Source: Planctomycetota bacterium
Lineage (GTDB): Bacteria; Planctomycetota; UBA1135; UBA2386
Length of the DNA stretch: 64,000 nucleotides
Direction: 5' to 3'
Assembly (NCBI GenBank): GCA_020638735.1
Contig: JACKHZ010000011.1
Span: forward strand, 372,001 to 436,000
Shown: positions 40,034 through 49,296 of the stretch, piece after piece
How the letters are laid out: every line of letters starts with the position of its first letter
Numbering within the stretch: position 1 is the first letter of the stretch
Translations under genes and position numbers: made by a program
The notes under the pieces: model-generated
The model's database searches: none
Seen by the model: the letters and a program-made list of their open reading frames with translations, nothing else
What the model was told of the DNA's origin: nothing

Positions 40034-40408
40034 TCAGGCGCGCGCGAGCCGATACAGCCCGTCGCCGGCGGGCCTCAGGATGCCGACGTGACCCGCGGCC
40101 TCGAGCAGCAGCTCCGCCTCGGCCAGGTCGCAGCCGAGCCGGCCCGTCAGCGCAAAGCGCAGGGACTCGGCGGTGACGGTGACGTCGCGGCCGCCGAGCG
40201 CGTCGAACAGGCTCGGGAACAGCTGCGGCGCGGCACCCGCATCGACGGCGCCGGCCGCTGCCGACAGCGACGCGTCGCTCGGCGCGTCGGCGCCGCAGCA
40301 CGGCTGCACGTTGGTGCCGCAGCTCGCGCACTGGCCGTGGCCGTGCACGTGCACGACGCCGCGCAACGAACCGCACCACGGGCAGGGGGTGCTGGGGGCG
40401 GCGCTCAT
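40034..40408 (-). CDS. small Cys-rich protein, zinc-ribbon-like
   Basis: 124 aa of unknown function. Residues 9-39 hold paired cysteines (CPWCG, CASCG, QPCCG) with intervening His-rich HVHGHGQ, the look of a metal-binding zinc ribbon. The rest is Ala-rich and likely helical (LFDALGGRDVTVTAESLRF). It is 16 nt downstream of the Nfu gene in the same direction, so it is probably co-transcribed; a link to Fe-S metabolism is only suggested by position. Confidence 0.65.
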   Translation of the reverse strand: MSAAPSTPCPWCGSLRGVVHVHGHGQCASCGTNVQPCCGADAPSDASLSAAAGAVDAGAAPQLFPSLFDALGGRDVTVTAESLRFALTGRLGCDLAEAELLLEAAGHVGILRPAGDGLYRLARA

Positions 40409-40424
40409 CTCCGGTATGGGGCCC

Positions 40425-40997
40425 TCAGGACATCGTGACGACCAGGTCTTCGTCGATCTCGCTCTGCAGCAGGTTCTGGATCGCCATCAGCGTGCCGCTG
40501 GTCGAGCTCGGGCAGCTGCCGCAGGCGCCCTGGTAGCGGATGAACAGCGTCTTGCCCTCGAGGCCCATGACCTGCAGCCCGCCGCCGTCGCCGGCCAGCG
40601 CCGGCCGGACGCGGTCGTCCAGCAGCGCGTTGATGCGGCCGAGCATCTCCGGGTCACCGCCCTTCGGCAGCTGCTCCAGCGGGTCGTAGTCGGCGGCGTC
40701 GCGGTCGACGGTCGGTGCCGCTTCGACCTCGGGTTCGTGCGCCTCGAGCAGGCGCGTCACCTGCTCTGCGACCGCGCGCCAGTCCGCCTCCGCGGTCATG
40801 CTGACGGTGCAGAAGTTGTCGCAGAAGAACAGCGTCTCGATGCCCGGGATCGCGAACAGGCTCTGCGCCAGCACGTCGTCCTGCGCCTGTTCGGGGCGCG
40901 CATAGGCGCGCGTCATGCCCGGCTTCGCCAGCGGCGCGTCGGTCAGGAACTTGAAGGCGTTGGGGTTGGGGGTCGGTTGGATGCTGGAGACCTTCAT
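40425..40997 (-). CDS. NfuA/NFU1-like Fe-S cluster carrier
   Basis: 190 aa. N-terminal Nfu domain (MKVSSIQPTPNPNAFKFLT, typical of NFU1-type proteins) is joined to a NifU-like C-terminal domain with the cluster-binding Cys159-Gly-Ser-Cys162 (YQGACGSCPSSTSGTLMA). Such proteins pass 4Fe-4S clusters to target enzymes in the cytoplasm. In this window, the radical SAM enzymes ThiC and QhpD are potential clients by need, not by proof. ATG 40997. A TATCCT box occurs upstream without a clear -35. Confidence 0.92.
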   Translation of the reverse strand: MKVSSIQPTPNPNAFKFLTDAPLAKPGMTRAYARPEQAQDDVLAQSLFAIPGIETLFFCDNFCTVSMTAEADWRAVAEQVTRLLEAHEPEVEAAPTVDRDAADYDPLEQLPKGGDPEMLGRINALLDDRVRPALAGDGGGLQVMGLEGKTLFIRYQGACGSCPSSTSGTLMAIQNLLQSEIDEDLVVTMS

Positions 40998-41109
40998 GGG
41001 GCGTGCGAGGATAGCAGGACCGCGGCGGGGAAACCCCGCCGCCGACCGCCCCTGTGCGACACGTCGGGCGCCGCGGCAACCCCCGGCTCGGCCCGGTCCG
41101 CCGGTCGGA

Positions 41110-44100
41110 TCAGCGAAGCAGGTCGGCCGCCGCCCCGGTCGGGCCGGTCGTCAGGCGCGCCGGCTTCCACAGCCCGCCGGCGCCGGCGTGGTCGACGACC
41201 CGCAACACCAGCGTGTGCCGGCCGGGCGTCAGGCGTTGGCCGAGCGGCTGCACCTGTTGCTCGAGCCAGACCGTGGTACCCGTCGCCGGGTCGCCGAACT
41301 GTCCGAGGCGCGCGCCGTCGAGCCAGACGGTGAAGCTGTCGTCGACGCCGTCGAACACGGCCCGGGCGTCCAGCCCGGCCCAGTCATCGGGCACGTCCAC
41401 GTCGATGCGGTACCAGGCGATGCCGGTGTAGTGCTGCACGTCCTCACCCTGGTTCTCCCAGTGCGAGCCGGCCTTCATGTCGCGCCACGGCGCGGCCGAC
41501 ACGTCGGTCGTGGGCGCGAACCAGCGGCCGGCGAGGCCGCGGTCGTCCGGGTCGGTGCGGAACCGCCACGTCTCGAGGTCGAGCATGCGCTCGCGCAGCT
41601 TGTCGCGCAGGGCCGCGATCGTCGCGGCGGACAGCGAGCGCTTCGGCGCCGGTCCCTCGGCGAGATGGGCGCGCAGCTGCTCGAGCACGTAGCGACCGCC
41701 GCCGTGCGGGGCGTCGTGGCGCATCGCCGTGACCAGCAGGCGTCCTTCGCCGACGTTGGTGTCGAACGCGTGCAGCCAGAAGCGAACGTCGTCGATGTCG
41801 TGGGTCTCCCAGAAGCCGAGGATCGGGTCGACCTGGTCCATCCAGCCGCCCCAGGGCATCACCTTGCCCGACTCGAGGTCGAACGCGGCGAGGTCGAGCA
41901 GCATCTGCGCCGGGACGCGCTGATGCGCCGGGTGCGACGGCGCGAACGGCGCGCCCTTCAAGAACCAGATGCCGTCGGCGCGCGCGGCGCCTTCGCCGTC
42001 GCCGGCGTGCAACAGCACCCGCGCGCCGGCGAGCAGCTGCTCGAGCAGCTCGCCGGTCAGCGCCTCGGCCTCGATCACGGAGTCTGCCGGCACGGTCGAT
42101 GGGGTGCCGAGCAGCCATAGCGGCCAGGAGTTGGCGGCTGTGACGCTGCCGGTCAGCTTCGCTTCGAGGTCGAGGCGCGTCGCCTGCGTCGGCCACGCAT
42201 CGAGGAAGTAGTCGAACGGCTCGCTGACCTGGCCCGGCGCCAGCGCTACGTCGTAGCTGGTCTCGGCGCCGACGAGGTCGGCGCGCAGCGTCAACGTGCC
42301 CTTCAGCGCGGAGAAGCCGCGGTGCGCGATACGGACCTGCACCGTCTGCCCGGGCGCCAGCGCCCGGCGATCGAACGGCAGGTCGAGGCACAGCATCGTG
42401 TCGCCGTGCCATGCCCAGTCTTCCGCCGCCCACTTCGGCCGATCGAGGTCATCGTAGAGGCCCATGCGGCACTTCGGGATGTCGCGCGCGACCGAGACCA
42501 CATAGCCCGCGTCCGGGATCGTCAGGCGCAGCTGCTCGATCTGGAACTTGCGGCTCTGCAGGCCGAAGGCCAGCGCGGTCGGCTGCAGCGCGGCGAGCGT
42601 CGCGGCGCCGAACTCGCGCCGCAGCCATGTCTCGGCGCGCAGTTGCGCGTCCCAACACGCGGGGCGGTACCAGGTCGGCGCCTCGCCGTGCGCCTCGCGC
42701 CACGCAGCGACGTCGACCCAGGTGTCCGCGGCGAGGCACTCGCCGAGCAGCAGCGGCTTCTCGCCCTTCTCGCGGATGTGCTGGCGGAACTGCTGCAGGC
42801 GACCGGGCAGCCACGAGTTGTTGCCGTACGGGTGCTCGTCCCAGAAGTCGGTGATGCGCTGCCAGCCGATCCACGAGCTGTCGTCGACCACCAGCGTGTT
42901 GGGTACCGCGTCCTTGCAGGCCTGGTAGAGCGCCTTGACGACCTCGAGGTCGGCCGAGTGCCCGGTCTCGCAGGTGATGCTGCGGAACGCGACCGCGGCG
43001 TGGTCGCGGTCGTGGCGGAAGAACTCACGGTACTCGGTCAGCAGCTCCTGCTGGTGCGCCCGATCCATCTGCGGGTGCCACGTCGGATACTCCTGCCACA
43101 CCAGCATGCCGAGCTCGTCGCACAGCTCGTAGACGCAGCGCGGCGGCACCCACAGGCAGCACTTCAGGCAGTTGAAGCCGAGGCTCTGGAAGTAGCGGAG
43201 CTGGCGACGCCAGTGCTCGGGGTCGCTCGGCGGGCACAGGCTCGGCGGCGAGTAGCCCCAGTGCAGCACCCCGCGCAGCGACAACGGCTGGCCGTTCCAC
43301 GACACCGTCGTGCCCCGCGCGTCGAGCGCGCGGAAGCCGACCTTGCGAGTCACCTGGTCGAGGACCAGGCGGTCGCGCAGCAGCCGGACCTCGACGTCGT
43401 ACAGTTGCGGTGCCCCTGGCTCCCACGGCAGGCACTGGCGAAGCGCGGCGGTGCCGTCGAACGGGGCGTCGTCCTTGAGAACCTTGGTGACGCGCCGCAG
43501 CACGCTGTGCTCGTCGCGCAGCGTGACCTCGACGGTCGCGCCCTGCGCGTCGCGCACGCCGACGTGCCACTCGAACCGGGCCGGCGGCGCGCTATCCGCC
43601 GCCGGGTTCCAGCGCCCGAACAACGACAGGTCGAGGCGGTCGAGCGTCGGCCCGTCGTCGGCGCAGAGCGTCACTCCCTGCCAGATGCCGCCGAAGTGCG
43701 GCTGCACGATCGGCAGGAAACCCTGGGTGTTGTGGCCGACGCGTTCGTCGACGACGACCTCCAGCACGTTGGGCCCGTCGCGGTGCCATGCCGTGCTCGC
43801 CTCGACGCGGAACGGCGTCCAGCCGCCGAGGTGCTCGCCGAGCCGTTGGCCGTTGAGCAGCACGGTGGCATGGGTGGCGACGGCGGCGAACTCGAACGCG
43901 AGGCGGGTCGTCGCCCCGGGCGTCTCCGGCAACGTCAGGCGGTAGCGCGCGACGCCGTCGAAGGCGGCCCCGAGCGCGGTCTCGAACGCGGCCGGCACCT
44001 GCACGTCGCGCCAGGCGTCGGGTGCGTTCTCCGGCCGGATCTGCCAGGTGCCGTCGAGCGGGATGCGGGTCTGCGCCCCGATCGTGCCGGTGAGGGAGAG

Positions 44101-44139
44101 CAGCGCCGCGATGGCGAACGGTGCGATGGTGCGGAGCAT
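41110..44139 (-). CDS. exported glycoside hydrolase family 2-like protein
   Basis: 1009 aa with a signal peptide (cleavage near TGTIGAQ). The N-terminal GH2 sugar-binding domain (PLDGTWQIRP, VLLNGQRLGEHLGGWTPF, DERVGHNTQGFLP), an immunoglobulin-like domain and a TIM-barrel (RGVLHWGYSPPSLCPPSD, GFNCLKCCLW, LGMLVWQEYPTWHP) identify a beta-galactosidase/beta-mannosidase relative. The usual Asn-Glu acid/base motif appears as SITCETGH, and the nucleophile region is KPLLLGEC instead of the SEFG type; activity is likely but not certain. A second beta-sandwich near the C-terminus (VPDDWAGLDARAVFDGVDD) resembles another GH2 carbohydrate-binding module. Its start overlaps the stop of the M32 peptidase gene (TGATG), so translation is coupled. 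Confidence 0.85.
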   Translation of the reverse strand: MLRTIAPFAIAALLSLTGTIGAQTRIPLDGTWQIRPENAPDAWRDVQVPAAFETALGAAFDGVARYRLTLPETPGATTRLAFEFAAVATHATVLLNGQRLGEHLGGWTPFRVEASTAWHRDGPNVLEVVVDERVGHNTQGFLPIVQPHFGGIWQGVTLCADDGPTLDRLDLSLFGRWNPAADSAPPARFEWHVGVRDAQGATVEVTLRDEHSVLRRVTKVLKDDAPFDGTAALRQCLPWEPGAPQLYDVEVRLLRDRLVLDQVTRKVGFRALDARGTTVSWNGQPLSLRGVLHWGYSPPSLCPPSDPEHWRRQLRYFQSLGFNCLKCCLWVPPRCVYELCDELGMLVWQEYPTWHPQMDRAHQQELLTEYREFFRHDRDHAAVAFRSITCETGHSADLEVVKALYQACKDAVPNTLVVDDSSWIGWQRITDFWDEHPYGNNSWLPGRLQQFRQHIREKGEKPLLLGECLAADTWVDVAAWREAHGEAPTWYRPACWDAQLRAETWLRREFGAATLAALQPTALAFGLQSRKFQIEQLRLTIPDAGYVVSVARDIPKCRMGLYDDLDRPKWAAEDWAWHGDTMLCLDLPFDRRALAPGQTVQVRIAHRGFSALKGTLTLRADLVGAETSYDVALAPGQVSEPFDYFLDAWPTQATRLDLEAKLTGSVTAANSWPLWLLGTPSTVPADSVIEAEALTGELLEQLLAGARVLLHAGDGEGAARADGIWFLKGAPFAPSHPAHQRVPAQMLLDLAAFDLESGKVMPWGGWMDQVDPILGFWETHDIDDVRFWLHAFDTNVGEGRLLVTAMRHDAPHGGGRYVLEQLRAHLAEGPAPKRSLSAATIAALRDKLRERMLDLETWRFRTDPDDRGLAGRWFAPTTDVSAAPWRDMKAGSHWENQGEDVQHYTGIAWYRIDVDVPDDWAGLDARAVFDGVDDSFTVWLDGARLGQFGDPATGTTVWLEQQVQPLGQRLTPGRHTLVLRVVDHAGAGGLWKPARLTTGPTGAAADLLR

Positions 44140-45665
44140 CACGCCACCCCGTAGACGTCGAAGAGCTTGCGCTCCAGGTAGGCGAGGAACGGTTCGCTCG
44201 ACAGCGCGGCGCCGGTGGCGCGCTGGCACAGCTCGGCCGGCAGGTAGCGGCGGCCGTGTCGATGCACGTTCTCACGCAGCCACTCGCGCAGCGGCGCGAA
44301 CTCGCCCTTCGCCAGCAGCGGCGCGAGCCCGCCGAGCGCCTGGTCGGCAGCCGCCGCGAACTGCGCCGCGTAGAGGTTGCCGAGCGTGTAGGTCGGGAAG
44401 TAGCCGAACAGGCCGCAGGACCAGTGCACGTCCTGCAGGCAGCCGCGGCGGTCGTCGGGCACTTCGACGCCGAGGTGGTCGCGATAGAGCGCGTTCCACC
44501 GCTGCGGCAGCTCGGCCACGGGCAGGTCGCCGCCGATCAGCCCCTGCTCGAGCTCGAAGCGCACCATCACGTGCAGGTCGTAGGTCGCCTCGTCGGCCTC
44601 GACGCGGATCAGGCTCGGCGCGACGAGGTTGCTCAGCGCGTGCACCGACTGCGCCGACTGGCCGTCGCATGCGGCGCCCAGGTGGCGCTGCGCGACCGGC
44701 CAGCACCACTGCCAGAACGCCGCGCTGCGGCCGACGTGGTTCTCCCACAGGCGCGACTGCGACTCGTGGATGCCGAGCGACACCGCCTCGCCGAGCGGGC
44801 TGCCGAACGGCTCGCGCGGCAGGCCCTGTTCGTAGAGGCCGTGGCCGCCCTCGTGCATCGTCGAGCCGAGCGCGTCGAGCACGTTGTCGTCGTGGAAGCG
44901 CGTGGTCAGCCGCACGTCGCCGGCGATCGACGTGCAGAACGGATGCGCGCTGGTGTCGAGGCGGCCGCGGTCGAAGTCGAAGCCCATCGCCGCGACCACC
45001 TCGCGCACGAAGCCGCGCTGACGCTCTGCGTCGATGCGCGTCCGCTGGAAGGTGTCGTCGGGGCGCTCGCCGTCGGCGAGGCGTTCGCGCAGCGCGACGA
45101 GCCGCGTGCGCAGCGGCCCGAACAGCCGGCGCAGGTCGGCGGCGCGCATGCCCGGCTCGTAGAGGTCGGCGAGCGCGTCCCAACGGGTCGCGCCGGCGAT
45201 GGCGAGGCAGTCGGCCTTCTGCTGCTGCAGCGCGACCATGCGTTCGAGCCACGGCCGGAAGCCGGCGAAGTCGCTGCGCTGTCGCGCCTCGGCCCACGCC
45301 TGCTGCGCCTGGCTCTCGGTCCGCGCCAGCTCGGTCACCAGCGACGCCGGCAGCCTGGTCGCCCGGTCGAAGTCGCGTTGCAGCTCGCGCAGCACGGCGG
45401 CGCGCTCGCCGTCCGGATCGCCGTCGCGGGCGACGTCGTCGCGCGACTTCGCCAGCAGCTCGGCGAGCCGCGGCGCGGTGGCGCGCTCGTGCACCAGCGA
45501 CGCCAACAGCGCCAGCTGCTCGGCGCGGCGTTCGCCGGCGCCCTTGGGCATCAGCGTCTCCTGGTCCCAAGCGAGCAGCGCCGAGGTGCCGGACAGCAGC
45601 GAGATCTCGCGGCATTGCGCGAGCAGTTGCGAGTAGGCGTCGGGAGCCGACTGGGTGGTCGCCAT
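44139..45665 (-). CDS. M32 family carboxypeptidase (Taq type)
   Basis: 508 aa. Metallo-carboxypeptidase with the active-site motif in TMHEGGHGLYEQGLP (HExxH) and the family signatures LAWDQETLMP near the N-terminus, TRFHDDNVLDALGSTMHEG, and HESQSRLWENHVGRS. It cleaves C-terminal residues from peptides, in the cytoplasm (no signal peptide). ATG 45665 chosen; the longer frame from 45683 adds only a short Gly/Val-rich leader. It is coupled by TGATG to the downstream GH2 gene. Confidence 0.94.
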   Translation of the reverse strand: MATTQSAPDAYSQLLAQCREISLLSGTSALLAWDQETLMPKGAGERRAEQLALLASLVHERATAPRLAELLAKSRDDVARDGDPDGERAAVLRELQRDFDRATRLPASLVTELARTESQAQQAWAEARQRSDFAGFRPWLERMVALQQQKADCLAIAGATRWDALADLYEPGMRAADLRRLFGPLRTRLVALRERLADGERPDDTFQRTRIDAERQRGFVREVVAAMGFDFDRGRLDTSAHPFCTSIAGDVRLTTRFHDDNVLDALGSTMHEGGHGLYEQGLPREPFGSPLGEAVSLGIHESQSRLWENHVGRSAAFWQWCWPVAQRHLGAACDGQSAQSVHALSNLVAPSLIRVEADEATYDLHVMVRFELEQGLIGGDLPVAELPQRWNALYRDHLGVEVPDDRRGCLQDVHWSCGLFGYFPTYTLGNLYAAQFAAAADQALGGLAPLLAKGEFAPLREWLRENVHRHGRRYLPAELCQRATGAALSSEPFLAYLERKLFDVYGVA

Positions 45666-45716
45666 CGGCGTGACCTTACCCACCGGACCACCGTCGGCGC
45701 GACGGTGCGGTGCGCG

Positions 45717-47789
45717 TCAGCGCGCGACCGTGTGCTCGCCGCCGCTGTCGTTCGCCAGGCGCTCGAGGAAGTCGCTCTTCTCGCCGATCGCGATGGTGTG
45801 GATGCGCACGCCACGGCCGAGGTTCCAGCGCTGCACCTCGTCCGCGAGTCGTCCCGGCGCGACGATCGCGCCGGTGCTGGGGCGGCCGTCGGTCAGCAGG
45901 AAGATCGTGTCGACGTCGGGGTCGGCGAACGCCACCCGCAGCGCGTCGTGCACGTTGGTCGGGCCGCGGGCCGACAGCTGTTGGACGAACGCGTCGGCCT
46001 GCTTGCGCTTGCCCTTGTCCAGCGACGTCAGCGTCGGGAACAGGGGCTTGCCGTCGAACGCGAACGCGATCACGTTCAGCTTGCACTTCGCCGGCAGCGC
46101 GTCGAACACGCGGCCGAGCTGTCGCCGGGCTTCGTCGAGGCGGGTCGCGTCGCCGGTGCCGAACGGCGTCGTCATGCTGCCCGAGACGTCGACGACGAAG
46201 GCGACGCGATCGGAGGTGACCGGGATGTCCCAGTAGGCGGCGGTGCCGGCGGCGTCGCCGCGCGGCCGGCCCTTGCCGTCCGCCGGCCGCGGCGACGCGA
46301 TCGGCTGGAACGCCGCGCCCTCCTTCTGCCACCAGCTGCGCCACTCGGCCACCGTCGCGAAGCGCAGGCCGGTCAGCGACGCGAGCCCGTCGACGAGGTC
46401 CTGGCGCAGCCGCGCCTGCTCCTTGTCCAGGCGTTCGAACAGCAGCGGCGGGGCCTTCGCGCTGCGCCCGCGCACCAGCAGCTCGATCGCCGCCGCGCGC
46501 ACGGGCCAGTCGCGGCTGGTCAGGTTGGCGCCGGCGACATCGACGGCATCGGCCGCTCCGGAGCTGCCGGCGAGCGCGCGCAGCGCCGCTGTGCGCACCG
46601 CCGGGCGCTTGTGGCCAGCCAGCTGCCGCAGCTGCTCCAGCCAGGCCGGCTGGTCGTGACGCAACGAGTCGAGCGCGCCGAGCGCGGCGGCGGCGCCGTC
46701 GCCGTTCGCCTTGTCGAGCAGTTGCTGCAGGGCCAGTTCGGCGGCCGCGCCGCCCCGCGCCGCCATCGCGGTGGCTGCCGCTTGCACGACCTCGGCTTCG
46801 CGCTGACCGAGCAGCTTCTGCAGCGCGATCAGGGTGGCGTCGGCGTGCTCGGCTGGCGCCAGGGCCGCGGCGCGCGCGGCGGCCACGCGTTCGAGCGGGT
46901 CCTTCTTCGCCGCCGCCTTGTCCGCCAACCAGGCGGCGAAGCCGGAGACGTCGAAGGCGCGCTGCCAGTCCGCGGCGCACGCCTCGCCGAACGGATCGTC
47001 GGCACGGCTGGCGGCCGCGAGCAGCGCGTCGAACGACTCGACCGACGGCGCGACCAGCAGGCCGCGCAACACCGCGGTCCAGCGGTCGGCTTCGGCGTCG
47101 GGCTTCAGGCGCGCGGCCAGCGACGCTGCCAGGGCCGGCGCTTCGCGGCCGCGGTGTTCGGCGAGCTGGGTCAGCGCGGTAGCCGCGACCAGGTCGTCGG
47201 CGTCGCCCGCGAGGCCGCGCCGCGCTTCGTCGACCTCGTCGTCACCGGCGAAGGCCGCGAGGCCGCGCAGCGCCGGCAGGCGATCGCGGCCCTGCTGCGC
47301 CTGCAGGTCGCGCAGCAGCGCGGCCTTGGCGACCGGATGGGTCAGCCGCCCGAGCGCGTAGCAGATGGCGTTGCGCTGGATGCTCTTCGGCGGCGACGGC
47401 GGCAGCTCGCTGGCGAGCGCCTCGACGCCGGGGTCGCCCTGCGCGGCCAGCGCCGCCGCCGCGCTGTCGCAGAGCCGCGGGTTGGCCGCTTCGCGCAGGG
47501 CGTCGAGCAACGGCTCGATCACCCCGTCGCGGCGCTGGTCGCCGAGCGCTCGCACGACCGTCTGCCGGTAGCTGACGGTGCTGGCCCGTTCGAGCTCGCG
47601 CAGCAGGGCCGCGGTGACCGACGCTTCGGCGAAGCGGCCGAGGTCCCGCACGGCGCCGTGGCGCAGGCGCTCTTCCTGCTGCTCGACCTTGGACAGCTTC
47701 GCCAGCGCCTCGTCGGCCGACCGCGGTCGCTGGGCTGGCAGGACACCGACGGAGAGCAGGGCGAGCAGGGCGGAGAGCGTTCGCTTCAT
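45717..47789 (-). CDS. exported HEAT-repeat and VWA domain protein
   Basis: 690 aa. Signal peptide at the N-terminus (LSALLALLSVGVLPAQ). Residues ~40-450 contain HEAT-like helical repeats (LRHGAVRDLGRFAEASVTAALL, YRQTVVRALGDQRRDGVIEPLL, VRTAALRALAGSSGA). Residues ~500-690 are a von Willebrand A domain with an intact MIDAS: DVSGSMTT, the Thr in GPTNVHDAL, and LLTDGRP. VWA domains bind protein partners through a metal ion. Function unknown. The gene is divergent from the HtrA-like protease, with 135 nt between. Confidence 0.88.
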   Translation of the reverse strand: MKRTLSALLALLSVGVLPAQRPRSADEALAKLSKVEQQEERLRHGAVRDLGRFAEASVTAALLRELERASTVSYRQTVVRALGDQRRDGVIEPLLDALREAANPRLCDSAAAALAAQGDPGVEALASELPPSPPKSIQRNAICYALGRLTHPVAKAALLRDLQAQQGRDRLPALRGLAAFAGDDEVDEARRGLAGDADDLVAATALTQLAEHRGREAPALAASLAARLKPDAEADRWTAVLRGLLVAPSVESFDALLAAASRADDPFGEACAADWQRAFDVSGFAAWLADKAAAKKDPLERVAAARAAALAPAEHADATLIALQKLLGQREAEVVQAAATAMAARGGAAAELALQQLLDKANGDGAAAALGALDSLRHDQPAWLEQLRQLAGHKRPAVRTAALRALAGSSGAADAVDVAGANLTSRDWPVRAAAIELLVRGRSAKAPPLLFERLDKEQARLRQDLVDGLASLTGLRFATVAEWRSWWQKEGAAFQPIASPRPADGKGRPRGDAAGTAAYWDIPVTSDRVAFVVDVSGSMTTPFGTGDATRLDEARRQLGRVFDALPAKCKLNVIAFAFDGKPLFPTLTSLDKGKRKQADAFVQQLSARGPTNVHDALRVAFADPDVDTIFLLTDGRPSTGAIVAPGRLADEVQRWNLGRGVRIHTIAIGEKSDFLERLANDSGGEHTVAR

Positions 47790-47872
47790 CGGGGAGACGG
47801 ACGGGGCTGCCGAAGTGGCGGCGCCAGCGTAGCCCACGCGCCCGGGTGCGCCACCGTGCCCTGGCTTGGTCG

Positions 47873-47916
47873 AGGTGGCAGGCCACCTTGGTGACATCGA
47901 CGTGGACAGCTACTAT
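47873..47916 (+). promoter_or_regulatory. htrA-like gene promoter with palindromic operator candidate
   Basis: Promoter: TTGGTG (47888-47893), 17-nt spacer, TACTAT (47911-47916). The ATG at 47925 is only 8 nt after the -10 box, so the transcript would be leaderless or nearly so. Directly upstream and touching the -35 is a perfect palindrome AGGTGGC-AG-GCCACCT (47873-47888), a likely repressor or activator site. No Shine-Dalgarno sequence is seen, in keeping with leaderless translation. Confidence 0.55.
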
Positions 47917-47924
47917 CTGGCGCC

Positions 47925-49115
47925 ATGCCGCGGTTGCCGAAGACGTTGGGTTGCGTGTTCGCGGGGCTGGCCTGCCTCGGCGTCGGGGCACTCGCCGGCT
48001 CCTGGTGGGCGACCCGACAGCACGCGGAGCGCCTCTTCCACGAGTCGGAATGCCGGGAGGCGGGATGCGCGGGCACGGTGCCGACTCCCGTCGGTGCATG
48101 GCCGTCGTTCCGCGACCTCGTGGCGCGCGTCTCGCCCGCGGTCGTCACGGTGCGGGCGCGGCGTTCGACGTTGCCGCCCGGTGCCGAGAACGCCGTGGCC
48201 GCCAGCGAGCCGCCGGCCGGCGCTGGCCAGGTCGCCGCCAGCGAATCGGTCGGGCCGGTCGCCCGCCGAGGCACGGGCTTCGTCGTGCACGAGGACGGTC
48301 TCGTGCTGACGAGTCGGCACGTGATCGTCGAAGCCGGCGAAGTGGACGTGCAGGTCGCCGGCCTCGGCTGGATGCCGGCGGCGCTCGTCGGCGAGGACGC
48401 GGCCAGCGATCTGGCGCTGCTGCGCCTGGAGCAGGCACCGGCTGGCCTGCCGTTCCTCGAGTTGGGGCCGAGCGAAGAGCTGCGCGCAGGCGACTGGATC
48501 GTCACGGTCGGGGACCCGTACGGCTTCACCCGCACGGTCACCGCCGGGCTGGTCAGCTTCGTCGGCCGCCACCTGCAGCACAGCGACCTCGGCGTCACCA
48601 GCGACTTCCTGCAGATCAGCGCGGCGATCAACCCCGGCAGCTCCGGTTGTCCGGTGTTCGACGTCCAGGGCCGGGTCGTCGGCCTGACGACACAGATCGC
48701 AGCCGGCGCCGAGGGCATCTCGTTCGCGGTGCCGAGCCGCTCGATCAAGTGGGCGCTCGAGGCGATGCAGCGCCGACCCGATGGTCGGGTGCGGCGCGGC
48801 TACCTCGGCATCGAGTTCTCGTCGCGCTACGGCTACGACTCCGAGGGAAAGCCGAGCCTCGGGGCGCTGATCGTCGGCGTGGCGTCGGGTGAGGCCGCCG
48901 ATCGGGCGGGGCTGCGTCGCGGTGACGTCGTGCTGCGCGTCGACGGCGACCTGGTGCACGACGCCAAGGACCTCCACGAGCGCATCGTGCGCTGCGACCC
49001 CGGCACCCCGCTCGCGCTCGAGCTGATGCGCGACGGCATCGTCCGCGACGCGGTGGTCGCGGTGCTCGGCGAGGTCGGCGACCATCGCCTGCGTGACGTC
49101 GGTCATCCGAACTGA
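47925..49115 (+). CDS. HtrA/DegP-like trypsin protease with PDZ domain
   Basis: 396 aa. An N-terminal hydrophobic segment (TLGCVFAGLACLGVGALAGSWW, residues ~8-28) anchors or exports it. The trypsin-like domain has a visible triad: His132 in TSRHVIV, Asp162 in AASDLALL and Ser240 in NPGSSGCPV (the usual GNSGGP is GSSGCP here). Residues ~290-385 form a C-terminal PDZ domain (RRGYLGIEFSSRYGY, SGEAADRAGLRRGDVVLRVDGD). It is an S1C protease/chaperone for misfolded envelope proteins. Leaderless promoter and operator candidate upstream. Confidence 0.94.
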   Translation: MPRLPKTLGCVFAGLACLGVGALAGSWWATRQHAERLFHESECREAGCAGTVPTPVGAWPSFRDLVARVSPAVVTVRARRSTLPPGAENAVAASEPPAGAGQVAASESVGPVARRGTGFVVHEDGLVLTSRHVIVEAGEVDVQVAGLGWMPAALVGEDAASDLALLRLEQAPAGLPFLELGPSEELRAGDWIVTVGDPYGFTRTVTAGLVSFVGRHLQHSDLGVTSDFLQISAAINPGSSGCPVFDVQGRVVGLTTQIAAGAEGISFAVPSRSIKWALEAMQRRPDGRVRRGYLGIEFSSRYGYDSEGKPSLGALIVGVASGEAADRAGLRRGDVVLRVDGDLVHDAKDLHERIVRCDPGTPLALELMRDGIVRDAVVAVLGEVGDHRLRDVGHPN

Positions 49116-49167
49116 CGGAGCCGGCGGATCCGACGGAGCCGGCGGATCCGACGGAGCTGGCGGATCT
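49114..49167. repeat. three 18-bp tandem repeats after the htrA-like stop
   Basis: GACGGAGCCGGCGGATCC occurs twice (49114-49131, 49132-49149) and a third time with two changes (49150-49167). It begins inside the htrA-like stop codon. The 181-nt gap that follows to 49297 shows no other signal beyond GC-rich sequence. Confidence 0.8.
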
Positions 49168-49296
49168 GGGGGAGCGGGGCCGGCCGGCGCAATCGGGCCG
49201 CCGACACGACGGCCGATGGGGCGGGGCCGTCTTGCGCTGGCCGCTGCGAGCCCGTAGGGATTAGCGGATGCGCCCCTCCAGGCGCGCCGGAGACCC

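Noticed and set aside
44121..47894. 1257-residue plus-strand open frame
   Set aside because: It is antisense to the M32 peptidase and VWA genes, both with recognisable catalytic or MIDAS motifs. No conserved domain is visible in it.
49114..49167. attachment site or operator in the 18-bp repeats
   Set aside because: The three units carry no inverted symmetry of note, no tRNA or integrase is near, and they start within a stop codon; simple slippage is enough.
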